NCBI GenBank assembly: GCA_018398585.1
Contig: JAGTTD010000009.1
Coordinates: forward strand, 15,319,193 to 15,383,192
DNA: 64,000 nucleotides
Source of the DNA: Simmondsia chinensis
Taxonomy: Eukaryota > Streptophyta > Magnoliopsida > Caryophyllales > Simmondsiaceae
Direction of reading: 5' to 3'
Shown: piece after piece, positions 54,794 through 64,000 of the stretch
Numbering within the stretch: the first letter of the stretch is position 1
Layout: every line of letters begins with the position of its first letter
The notes under the pieces: generated by a model
Seen by the model: only the letters and a program-made list of their open reading frames with translations
Databases searched by the model: none
Told to the model about the DNA's origin: nothing
Translations under genes and position numbers: made by a program

Positions 54794-55164
54794 TGCTTGC
54801 CGGTTTCTTCATCGGCGTTGCTCTTCTTGTAGCTGCCGAAGTCCTCATTTGGTGTCAGGTGTTCTGGCACCTCGATAGGTGTCGGAGGTGGTGGCTCTGG
54901 TGCTTTAGACACCTCGTTCACCTTTAGTTTGTTCCAATTTTCGGCACTTTTCAGGTATTTTGTCAAAAATGTTTGTCCATTTGATTTATGGAAAAAGGAA
55001 TGATCCTCTTTCACTTGACTTTTGATACCTGCGTGACCTTCTTGAGCCTTTTCCAAACCTTTTGATACTTTCTCGAGTTTCTTTTGCATATCGGCAAATT
55101 CGGCTATCATACATTCTATTTTGTTATCCATTGTTGATGTCGAGGAACACCGCTCTGATTCCAA
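54794..55164 (-). pseudogene. LTR-A gag, N-terminal part
   Basis: On minus from MESERCSSTSTMDNKIECMI: coiled-coil-like (FADMQKKLEKVSKGLEKAQE), then FFHKSNGQTFLTKYLKSAEN and a Pro-rich PEPPPPTPIEVPEHLTPNED. The frame crosses into GYP3 at 54793 and resumes at 42511. The primer site is at its upstream edge. No known enzyme domain; gag-like by position and composition only. Confidence 0.55.
55152..55162 (-). promoter_or_regulatory. LTR-A primer binding site
   Basis: TGGAATCAGAG on minus, one change from the Met-tRNA site. Confidence 0.7.
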
Positions 55165-55168
55165 TTGT

Positions 55169-55428
55169 TGTGACCTAAAATTGATCTATACAATGAAACA
55201 ACTCACAATAGTAGAATATAACTTGTATTAATAGATAATAGAAAAATTTACATAGTGAAACTATGATATAAAAGATGGTAGGGGGAGAGGTAGACTAATG
55301 ATAGAAGGAGAAGGAGACTCAGAGAGGGGGTAGAGTTAGGGTGGACTATAATCATAATAAATGATTTAACTTATTTATTTAATATCTAAATTACCCCTCA
55401 CTTAACCTATATAATTTGGTTTGTATCA
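55169..55428 (-). repeat. LTR-A 5' LTR
   Basis: 260 bp, TGTGACCTAAAATTG...TTTGTATCA; matches the outer parts of 41315-41962. Confidence 0.8.
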
Positions 55429-55652
55429 TCATCTCCTATCGTAAAGTACTTGTGCCCCACTGTTATATCTCAAATGCTAACTAAGCCCTACTTTTCTACA
55501 ATTTGACGCTATTCGTTTGCCCACAACATGTTAAGTTTTAAAATTTGATTATATGCTCATAATTAGTTGAATATCCTCAAATATAATGAATTTTTTGGAT
55601 ATTTACAAACCATTAAAAAGACTGATCATATAACATAAAAAAGGGTGTTGTT

Positions 55653-55768
55653 TTATTTTTTCGGTTAGTGGTTAACTGCCATAACTGATCCAAATTACCG
55701 ATTTATTAAAAGTTGGTTAACTGGTCTTTTCAGTTACGGTATCCGTTAGAGATTTTTAAACATTTTAA
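55653..55768. mobile_element. right part of a hAT/MITE-like element (partner of 36537-36715)
   Basis: CGGTTAGTGGTTAACTGCC and CAGTTACGGTATCCG text; read from the right, its end is TAAAATGTTTAAAAATC, resembling the left end TAGGGGTGTTAAAAAACC. No coding. Confidence 0.35.
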
Positions 55769-57960
55769 TTATGATCGATTGAACAGAAATATATTTTGTT
55801 ACGATTAACTTAACCATGAATACCCCAAGGCTAGTTGGTGCGAAGTTAAGTAAGAAATTTTTTTTTGGTCGAAAAAGCCCGAGGCAATAAAGTAAGAAGT
55901 CAACTATTATCACGAAAGGAGAAATTATGGGAAAATGTGAACCTCGAACTCTGATCAACAACATCATCCGATGACTTCTCCCCCTCTTCCTCTTTCATCC
56001 AGTCATGACTTTTAACTTGCAATTTTACTTGCTCAACTTTCGTTGCACTTGAGTTATGTTCGGAATATGGAATTGGTGTATGTAATTGGGTTGAGATTGG
56101 AATTAGGGTCCATAATTTTAATTTTATTGTTTGTTTTATCTAGTAAAATTAAAATTATAATTTTACTACCTAATTTCATGGAATAATATTTTTAACTAAA
56201 AATCATAATTTAATTAAAATTGTAATTTCATATTAATTCTATTGATTTAAAATCCAAAATGACCCTACATGATTATCCAAACCTAAGATGACTCAAATCG
56301 AAAGATTTAAACATCCTAAAATTTAATCCGAACCTTGAAATTACCCAACTTGAATGACTTGAACTTGTAATGACCGAAACCAACTTAACCTAAAGTTCGA
56401 AGTAACCCAACCTGATTGACTCGAAACTTGAGATGATTCAAATCCAAAAAATGGAATAACTTGACTTGAATGTAATGTAAAGAAGTTGAGCCAAAAAGGA
56501 AATGAACCGACCAAATTAAGCCAACACTTAATATAACCCAAACCTGAAATGACCTGACTCATCTCAAACTCAGCCTAAGATGACTCAAAATTTGAAATGA
56601 TGCAACCCGTTTGTGCCAAAATTAAGATGATTCGAGCTCGAAATGACCTAAATCAACTCAAACCAAATTAAGTCTAGCCTGAATCTTGAAAAGATAATGG
56701 AAAATCTGAGATAAGTTGAGCACCAAATGATCCGACGCGATACTCGATCCAACGAAACTCAAACTCAAATTGAATCGTTCCGTCCATAATAACTTGAAAT
56801 CAACGTGAACCATTTCGACCAAAATCCAATCGTAGCTAATTTAAAAACTTGAAATACTCCAACTTGATTGATCAGAAACCCGTGATGACTCGAATCATTA
56901 TGGAATTATAATTCCGACCTTCAATTCCTTAATGAACCAAACAATAGAATTTCAATTCCAAAAGAATTCCAGTTTCGCCGGACTAGGAATTGGAATTACA
57001 ACTCCACAATCTAATTCCAATTCCATGTGCCAAACATAGCCTTAGGATATGCACATTTCGAATTACTAGTTTAAATTAAAGTAATTTTTTTAAATTTAAA
57101 TTATTGATTAAAATTAGCGTGATCTTCCTGTAATTAGGGATTTTGTTCAGGCCTTGGTGTATTGACTTTCTGGTCATGTATTTACAGAATGCCGGCTTTT
57201 ATTTCGTGAGTTCTCTCGCTAATTCTCGTAAAAGAATTTATGACCTCTTCACCTTGACATTTTACTTGCTCAACTTTTCATTATTATTGAATGACATACA
57301 TAGTAGTACAACAATGCTATCGACAAAAAATATACAGTTCAAGTATACACTATGTGTACGTATTATAAGTAATTATCTTATAAGAGTAATCAATATAAGA
57401 AGTATTTGCACCATATTTTCCAACAACTTATCCACCATAACTCGACTATAAAATTTTTTTTATTAATTGAATAGCAATTTTATTTTAATTTATAATACAA
57501 GTTATATAAAATTAAATTAATCCAGTAGGTGGTAGTATACAGGAACATATAGGATAAATAACTCAAATTTATCTCGAAACAGAGCTACTGATGTTGTCTC
57601 TAGTGTTTGGAAAACCAACCCCTTCCAAAAAACCTAGAAAAAATGGGAAAGAAAAAAATAAAAACAAAGTCATATAACAAGTGATCTTTTTTTTTTTTTT
57701 TTTTTTGAGCACAAATAACAAGCGATCTCTTATCCTTCATATATGTATGCATATGATCTAAGCAGACTTCAACATATTTTTATAAGATATTAACTTTTTA
57801 TTACATATTTTAAGGGTCTATATGATCAAATTGCAATTGAACTATTTTTTTATAAGCACTTTTTTTCAATAGAACTATTTTTTGAAAAAAATTTCATTTT
57901 ACTTTTACTTCTATTTCAAAAGAGACACTTATTTTCATACTTTTATTTCAAACCAGAGAA
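55769..57960. other. noncoding stretch with degenerate short repeats
   Basis: No gene. 56330-56900 is a run of degenerate GAAATGAYCYGACTY / AACTTGAAATGAC words. GGAATTGGAATT and its complement AATTCCAATTCC near 56090 and 57020 bracket it in inverted orientation, so it may be a MITE-like element. The rest is AT-rich with a poly-T tract near 57688. Confidence 0.4.
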
Positions 57961-58032
57961 ACACAATAAGGGGAATTGAACCCCGCGCCACACAATTGCA
58001 AAGGGACTCACTTCCATATGAGCTATAGCCCC
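57961..58032 (-). pseudogene. tRNA-Ala(UGC)-like sequence, decayed
   Basis: On minus it starts GGGGCTATAGCTCATATGG, passes an anticodon-loop-like TTTGCAA and a T-arm GCGGGGTTCAATTCCCC. Close to plant tRNA-Ala over about 60 bases, but the 3' acceptor side does not pair with GGGGCTA and the anticodon stem is weak. A tRNA pseudogene or a tRNA-headed SINE start. Confidence 0.5.
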
Positions 58033-58138
58033 TTTTGTGATGTTGATGTATTTTCAATATAAGACAATAACAATTGTGAATGAAGTGTTTAAAGTTGGTC
58101 TCAAAGTTTATTTTAAGTATTTTAATGTGTATTGGGAT

Positions 58139-58277
58139 GTGTGTCGATACACAGGGCTCGTGTGTTGACACACAATCCTACAGAACAGTGCTGCAGAGGT
58201 GTGTGTCGACACACAGAGCCCATGTGTCGACACACAAACTTATAGAACGCACGGTGCAGAGTTGTGTGTCGACACGC
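58139..58277. repeat. repeated TGTGTCGACACA palindromes
   Basis: Five near-palindromes at about 58139, 58161, 58201, 58223 and 58264, in pairs 22 bases apart with a period near 62. Flanking words (CTACAGAACAGTGCTGCAGAG, CTTATAGAACGCACGGTGCA) repeat too. They lie about 420 bases upstream of the COP5 gag start, probably in its LTR or leader. 58290-58690 has no gene. Confidence 0.75.
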
Positions 58278-58692
58278 AATACAGTTTTTTAACTGATTTT
58301 TGCGCGATAACTTCCGGCTTTTGGCGCCTCTTGAGGGTTGTGTTTTGGGACATCTCTTTTCACAATTTTTCTATATATATCCCCTTGATCTTTACTTGTT
58401 TGGATGATGAACATATAGAAAGTGAATGCACTTGTAAGAATTGGGATTTTGTTCTTGTGAAAAACATCATTCTCATTGTCTCTTCTATCTCTCCTCATAC
58501 ATACTTTCTCCTTCATCCATTTTGGTTATCGTTGCATCCCTGAGACTATTTCCTATGCTGAAATAAGTCTTAAGAAAAGTGTTCACATGCCTCGAAACCT
58601 ATAGATCTCTTGGTTACCAGTTACTTTCAATTTAAAATGTTTACTCCAACAATCTTAAGGCTTATTTTCTTGTATTGTGATCTTGGTTTGAT

Positions 58693-59196
58693 ATGGCGTC
58701 GTCACTAAGGGAGATGACAGCGAATTTTGTGAAGTTGGACCGTTTTGATGGCGGTAATTTTCCCAATAGGAAAAGGGAGATGCACTTCCTAATCACTACC
58801 CTGAATGTGGTGTATGTCCTGAATACACCATTCCCGGCTCTCGCTACTGCAGAGGAGGAGATGCTAGCTGAGCAACGAGCCCGGTTGAAATGGGAGAATG
58901 ATGATTAAATTTGTAAAGGGCAGATTCTCAATGGGATGACGGATGCGCTCTTCGACATTTACTCCAACGTTTCTACTACAACGGAGTTGTGGGACGCTCT
59001 TGAGGCACGCTACATGGCGGAGGACACCACAAGTAAGAAATTTTTAGTTAGTCAGCTTAATAATTACAAGTTAGTTGATGAACGTCCGGTCATGGAGCAA
59101 TTCCATGAAATTGAAAGAATTTTAAATAATTTTAAACAATATAGCATGAATATGGATGATCACCATCACCATACGACACTGGTGTGTCATTTTCAA
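58693..59196 (+). pseudogene. COP5 copia gag (UBN2-type)
   Basis: MASSLREMTANFVKLDRFDG then KREMHFLITTLNVVYVLN, TTELWDALEARYMAEDTTSK and KFLVSQLNNYKLVDERPVME. This is the N-terminal two-thirds of a copia gag. TAA at 58906 falls inside it. It breaks off near 59196, where the strand of coding similarity flips. The LTR upstream was not delimited. Confidence 0.82.
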
Positions 59197-59219
59197 TCGG
59201 TGCCTAGTCCCTTGGTCTA

Positions 59220-59842
59220 GGGATAGAGGTAAACCGATTGTCGTTAAAGATGGCATCTCTTGATTCTATTATCGTGTTAACATTGATATAATCATTAGGC
59301 TCAATTATATAGAATCGATAAGCTTTACTATGTGACGCATGTCCAACAAATATACTATCGATGCCTCTCTCACCTAACTTTTTACGTTTAGGATCAGGGA
59401 CTTTAACAACTATCCTACACCGCTACACTTTAAGATAATTTAATTTCGGGGGTCGTCCATTCTAATGTTCATATGGGGTTATTTTACTTTTCTTGTTTGA
59501 TCATGATTTAAAATATGATGGGCCGTTAACATAGCCTCACCCCAAAAGCCATCGCTTAGACCGGAATATGACAACATGGAATTAATCATTTCGGTAAGAG
59601 TCCAGTTTTTCCTCTCAGCCACGCCATTCTGTTGTGGCGTGTAAGGTGTGGTGACCTCATGAACTATACCGATGGTTTCAAAGTACTTGGGATCATAGTA
59701 TTCACCACCACAGTCCGACCTAAGTCATTTCAGGAATCAGTGTAGTTATGTTTCTGCTTTATATTCCTTTAATCTCTCTAACGATTCATCTTTATGATTG
59801 ATTAGATACACATAACAAAACCTTGAATAATCATCAATAAAT
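59220..59842 (-). pseudogene. COP5 copia integrase piece in opposite orientation
   Basis: On minus: TFIDDYSRFCYVYLINHKDE near 59840-59780, YTPQQNGVAERK near 59650, EMINSMLSYSGLSDGFWGEA, then VPDPKRKKLGERGIDSIFVG and HSKAYRFYIIEPNDY near 59395-59290. It runs from the first catalytic D to the post-integrase segment, with stops near 59733 and in the middle. It lies head-on to the plus-strand gag at 58693-59196, which no intact copia element would show. Confidence 0.85.
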
Positions 59843-60839
59843 GTCGGGAGTATATTAAAAGAGGTTGGTTCAGAAGGGTTAGCATATTGCTTACCGCCAG
59901 TAAGGAAGGAACAACACCAGCAAGGCTGGTTTCACGAACACGAAGATGCCTTATCGAGAAGGAGGGTTCAATACCGAGTAAACCTCGTGGTGCATGAGGA
60001 TTTTCGGCACCAAATGTGGAGACTACTTGCTGGGAGCTACATCTAAGTGAATCAAAAGTACGGATCAGTTGTATTGACGCCAACAAAAGATAGAACTTGG
60101 TGGGGATATCTTAGTGGCCAAACAGAATAGAGAGAAGAGTTGAAGCGGTACCGAGAGCTGTATTAGCGGTAGGGAAAGGTTCGCAATGGAAGAATCAGAT
60201 GCCGGGAGGTGAGTTACCGTCCATGCGTTGGTGAAACAAACAACAAACCTTATGCTATTAGAAGAGGTCAACAACCCACACCAACAGAAGCATGGTGTGC
60301 TGGAGCTCGAAAAGATTGGAGGTTGGCGTGAGGAAACTCAACTTGGTAAGGGTAACCAAGAAGACCTGTTGGTGAATTCAAGGGAAAATTCTCTTTAGCT
60401 CGGAGAGAATGATTCCATCTATAACTCGGTGAGGCAAGGTTCAGCACACGTCTTGGCAAGCCGGGACAACGAACCACAATTAGGTAAGTTTGGCGACTTG
60501 AAGTTTGGCAAGACGGAGTCTAGGCTTGAGGGAACATGGCACGTGTCTATTCTTGACTCAAATGATCCGTTAAAGAATACGAGGATGAATTCTCTCCAGC
60601 CTGGAGAGAATGATGCAGCCTCGCCTCCTTTAGCAAATAGCTTAGTGGATGAGTCATTGGCGGGTTGGCGGCTATGGCCTGGAGAGATCAGAAGGGACAC
60701 AACTGGAAGATGAATCACGGCTTAAAGAGTTGATGATAATATTGGCAACACCTAGGTGAGGAGGGATTGGCAGCAAGGAAGGCCTGGCGGTTATGGGGAC
60801 ACGACATATGGATTGGAATGCATCAGAGATAGAGTTTGA
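59843..60839. other. unrecognised GC-moderate stretch
   Basis: About 1 kb with several open frames on both strands (longest 60419-60718 minus, 99 codons) and no familiar domain. GGAGAGAATGAT occurs near 60400 and 60600. It could be the upstream LTR part of GYP5. Confidence 0.4.
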
Positions 60840-61151
60840 GTTGGATTGGGATTAGTATTAGCTTTTGATTTAAATCATTTAGTGTTTATACTTATCTTTA
60901 ACATTTTAATTATCTCTTAGTCTTTTAGTTCAAGTTAATTAGCTTCTCTATGTATACATGAGGAATTTATGCTGTTTAATCATTCAATTTTCTAGATTAT
61001 TTTTATGAGTTATTTGGTTCTTTTTATTCTCAAGTATGAGAATTAGAATTGAATTTATTTTTACCATTGTTTTATTGATTTATTAATAAAATTAAGGGAA
61101 GGATGTCGAACCCTTCCTATCTCCCCTAAATTCCGCTTACACATTGCATCA
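60840..61151 (+). repeat. GYP5, 3' end of a gypsy-like LTR
   Basis: Ends AAGGGAAGGATGTCGAACCC ... ACATTGCATCA at 61151, closely paralleling 63250-63311 (AAAGGAAGGTTGTTGAATCA ... ACTGCATCA). Probably a solo or truncated LTR of the GYP6 family. Its start was not found. Confidence 0.45.
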
Positions 61152-62930
61152 TACCCCTCTTTGCTTAGATTGTAAGAAGCTTAGTTTTATTCCCTTCTTT
61201 AGAAAGGATTTTATGTTAAAAAGTACTTAGTGGTTGAAATCAGAGTAGAAAAGTCACTTTAAGTACTTTCTTTTCTAAGCTTGATAAAGTCATAAAGGCC
61301 TAGGGTCGGCCTTGAGGATCACATGCGTGCGCGCGCGGCTGCATTGTATGTGAAATTTTTTTGACCAGGACTTTCATTCTTTTGATTGTTTGATATTATG
61401 GTTGTTGCAACTTAAGGCAATGGTGAATTCCACAATAGGACTATCCTTTGTTCCTATTCATGTTTACATGCTTGAGTCTAATCTTGTTGGAGTACACAGA
61501 TGCTTCTTATCAATTTCAAGATAAGTGTTGGTCAATCCCAATGCCGACCCTCTTTTATATCTATTCAAATGTAAAGTCATTGGGTCTACATTCTTGAGTT
61601 TGGTTGCATCTCGAGTGTTTACACCCAAACTAGAGGATGTGGAAACGACACCATCTTGAGATAAAAGGACGTGCTCAACACGTGGATCATGCTCAAGACT
61701 CAAAAGGCTTAAGGAATGGAAATGACGATGTCTATATTTTAGCTACTCCACTAATTAAAGCCATAATATAATAGCTGCTCGAGGTGGTTGACTGGGCTTA
61801 GCAAGCACGACCTTGATGAAATTATTAGAAGTGTTATGGGAATGGAAAAGGCTATAGCTTGAGCCCGTTGTTTGAAGCGTGTGCATATTAGGAAGGTGGG
61901 CCTCCATAACATTCAAAAGAGAGTGGGTGAACATGGGAAGACCCAGTTGACCTCAAGCACGTGTGTCAAAGTACGTTCAAAAGGCCAGTTTAGGATTATG
62001 GAATCATGAAGGCTAAAGGTGGGATAGATACCCATCAATCCAGGACACAACAGTTAGATTTTTAGTGTGTAAATAAAGGGCTTTTGTAATATTGCAAAGG
62101 GCCCCAACACTAACTCAAAAGCTTCTACAATTTTCTCATCATTTCTTTTTACAACACACTTCTTATAAGTTGTTTTTCTTCTTCCATAGGTGTAGATGTA
62201 CTTGTAGCGTTGTCTTACTTCTTTCGGAAATACATTTGGGCATTTAGTTACGATATACTAGAATTTAATCTCTTATGCCACAGTCTTTGTCTCTAACCCT
62301 TTCGACAAGTTAAGTTTAGCTTCATTGATCCAAGGCTTTGAATGTCGAACCTAGAGCTTGATTGCTTTAGTCTTGGGTTGGTGAAATGGCTTACTGCATC
62401 AGGTGAATTTAGTTTTAAGTCACAATTTCACTGCTTTCACGGCCAAGGCATGGACCTTGCTTGTATTGGTCCTAATTCAGTTACCAAGATACGGTTCGCT
62501 CCATCTAATTCTTATCAAGTTTTGACTCATTTGAGTTATCACAAAGTAGGGCGCCAAGCTTAAAAACTTAATTGACTCCGGCTTGGTAATGGATTGTTAA
62601 GCTCTTAAACTTGTGTCCACCCTAGTTTCTAGCTCTTAAGTGTATGAGGTAAGGTGTTTATGGGCTCTGCTCTGTCACCCCAAGTGTCGGAGAAATACAA
62701 AAATATTTCCTAAATTAAACAAAATTAATTCAACCAAAAGGTGATTTAAAATTTAAAATTTTATATTTACAGGCTTCTACTTTAATATATTCATAATAAT
62801 GACATAGAAATAACTCACATAATAAATACTCTAAAATAAATAGTCGAATGAATATAAATGAAAAGGAATATAAATTTTACCTAATTGTAGACCGCAGTGT
62901 CCCCCAAGAGAAATCAGGTAAAATCTATAT
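61152..62930. other. noncoding stretch
   Basis: No gene recognised. The open frames at 61464-61703 (minus) and 62342-62563 have no domain. It may include the left part of the GYP6 LTR. Confidence 0.4.
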
Positions 62931-62934
62931 TCCT

Positions 62935-63311
62935 TTTGATGCTGCATGATTTGCGGATAAGAAGGACGTGCTTAAATAAAGAGGAAGGGCACATAGATAG
63001 CTAAGGAAAGCACGCGGATAGCTAGACTTTAGATAATAATTTTGATTAAGACAAAATTGATTTATTTTTTATTTATTTAGATTTCTTTTAGTCTTTAAAC
63101 CTAGTTAGGAAAGCTCTTCTATAATCAGGTTTTTGATTCAGTTTTGATATTTTGAATTTTCTCAATTATTTTGTTCTTTTCTAGTTCTCTAGTGAGAGAA
63201 TTGAGATTAAGATTATTCTCATTGTTTCTTATTAGCTTTTGCAATAGAAATTTAAAGGAAGGTTGTTGAATCATTCCATTCACAATCAATTATCTTTTTG
63301 ATACTGCATCA
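62935..63311 (+). repeat. GYP6 5' LTR, 3' part
   Basis: AT-rich, ends GATACTGCATCA at 63311, directly before a primer-like site. The outer boundary is uncertain. Confidence 0.5.
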
Positions 63312-63313
63312 CT

Positions 63314-63327
63314 TGGTATGAGAGGTT
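63314..63327 (+). promoter_or_regulatory. GYP6 primer binding site, mutated
   Basis: TTGGTATGAGAGGT, the Met-tRNA type TGGTATCAGAGC with two changes. Confidence 0.6.
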
Positions 63328-63342
63328 AGAATATTTCCTGTG

Positions 63343-64000
63343 ATGGACCGTGGGCAACAGAGGTACCCCGTTGTCGGAGACGTGTATAAGCAAGACCATC
63401 TACGTCAGTTGGATAGGAAGCTCGAGGAGACAAAAAAGAGATTCCAACATATGGAGCTATTTTTGGAGCGATTGAGTGCGATGCCCAATGAAACGTCATT
63501 GGCTTAACAAGCACCAAACATGGGAGATGAGGACGAATTTGAAGGAAGCTTAAACAACCTATTTTAGAGGGTTGGGAATCAAGGACGAAATATCAGGAGC
63601 GAACGACCACATTCTGGCATTTTTAGTTGCTCATAAAAATGGCGATGGGAATCCGGACTTCGAATTGAGATTGCGGAGTTCATCGGTGGGAGACACTTTG
63701 AGGAGTTCTAGGATTGGGTGGCTTCAGTAGAAGAGGTGCTCGAATTCAAGGAAGTTACAGAGTACACATAAGCATCGTCGGTGGCTACACGGTTAGGGGG
63801 TAGAGCAGCTGCAGGGTCCCAGCAATTGAAGCACACCCGGCTTAGGCAGGGAAAGACTAAATTGAGACTTGGGAGAAGATGAAGAGGCACATGCATAGCT
63901 CCTTCCTTCCCATAATAACCCAAGGATTATGTTCCAATGTCTTTAGAATTTATGTCAGGGTGCTCGCTCTATGGAGGACTACACGATGAAGTTCTATGCA
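63343..64000 (+). pseudogene. GYP6 gag (Ty3/gypsy), start only
   Basis: Starts MDRGQQRYPVVGDVYKQ, coiled-coil-like REL/ERL stretch (LDRKLEETKKRFQHMELFL). TAA at 63505 stops it. Shifted frames then give the capsid text EFIGGRHFEEF, DWVASVEEVLEF, VATRLGGRAAA and QLKHTRLRQGKTK near 63670-63860, typical of a plant gypsy gag. It runs off the window, so the rest of the element is unseen. Confidence 0.78.

Larger units (their letters stand above)
42507..54798 (-). mobile_element. GYP3, Ty3/gypsy chromovirus, split by GYP4
   Basis: LTRs at 42512-42945 and 54362-54793 (TGATACCGC...ACATCA). A perfect 5-bp duplication TGCTT lies at 42507-42511 and 54794-54798. Minus orientation: primer site next to the right LTR, purine tract GAGGGAGGGAG next to the left LTR. 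It carries gag, protease, RT, RNase H, integrase and a chromodomain C-terminus. Without GYP4 it is about 5.5 kb, a usual chromovirus size. LTRs differ at about 32 of 434 positions (7.4%). Confidence 0.93.
41315..55428 (-). mobile_element. LTR-A, gag-only LTR element split by GYP3
   Basis: Terminal repeats start TGTGAYCTAAAATTGATC and end TTTGTATCA at 41315-41962 and 55169-55428. A primer site (TGGAATCAGAGC on minus, 55152-55162) adjoins the right LTR, and a purine tract (CCAAAGGGGAAGG on minus, about 41965-41977) adjoins the left, so orientation is minus. Removing SINE E and GYP3 leaves about 1.5 kb with only a gag-like frame. It has no protease, RT or integrase, so it is a non-autonomous element of the small TRIM/gag-only kind. 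A clear target duplication was not found. Confidence 0.7.

Noticed and set aside
58139..58277. CRISPR-like array
   Set aside because: Palindromic repeats without unique equal-length spacers, in a plant genome; better seen as retrotransposon leader repeats.
60419..60718. overlapping 94- and 99-codon frames as genes
   Set aside because: No familiar domain and both strands open over the same stretch; left as unrecognised.

Overview
This is plant nuclear DNA, most likely from a flowering plant and probably a eudicot. The evidence is the Ty1/copia and Ty3/gypsy (chromovirus) families, initiator-Met tRNA primer sites (TGGTATCAGAGC), a TTG-tailed plant-type SINE body, hAT-, CACTA- and Helitron-like remains, and low GC. 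The species cannot be named from the sequence. No complete host gene was found. The only host-gene coding sequence recognised is the last exon of an FAD-dependent oxidoreductase (9518-9900), with one in-frame stop. Element labels below (COP1-5, GYP1-6, CAC1, LTR-A) are mine; LTR divergences were counted by eye.

Layout. 1-1131: copia fragment COP1. 1303-6728: copia COP2 with both LTRs, a near-matching 5-bp target duplication and many nonsense codons. 6.8-10.8 kb: small elements (a 5S-headed SINE, a hAT-type element at 7691-8244, a tRNA-type SINE just after the oxidoreductase stop, an inverted-repeat MITE). 10.9-12.5 kb: Helitron-like ends. 12639-18379: copia COP3, decayed by frameshifts. 18.45-20.6 kb: Helitron-like, AT-rich tandem repeats. 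21611-25209 (minus): GYP1, a short chromovirus derivative keeping gag-protease and a chromodomain in one frame but no RT, RNase H or integrase. 26.4-27.8 kb: two 5S-headed SINEs. 28752-30717 (minus): LTR and RNase H end of COP4. 32.7-35 kb (minus): GYP2 gag and an LTR carrying a 30-bp minisatellite. 36.5-55.8 kb: a nested stack. CACTA-like CAC1 (36716-41221) is followed by the gag-only element LTR-A (41315-55428). LTR-A was split by chromovirus GYP3 (42512-54793, TSD TGCTT), and GYP3 was split by chromovirus GYP4 (45969-52764, TSD ATAGG). 58-59.8 kb: palindromic repeats, a copia gag on plus and an integrase piece on minus (COP5). 60.8-64 kb: ends of two related gypsy LTRs and the start of a gypsy gag (GYP6).

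The most interesting items are two. First, a dispersed SINE family (five copies here) whose head is nearly a whole 5S rRNA and whose body and TTG tail look like ordinary plant SINEs. Second, GYP1, which looks like a non-autonomous gag-protease-chromodomain element. Nothing here looks like a working cellular pathway; the window records repeated insertion and decay.
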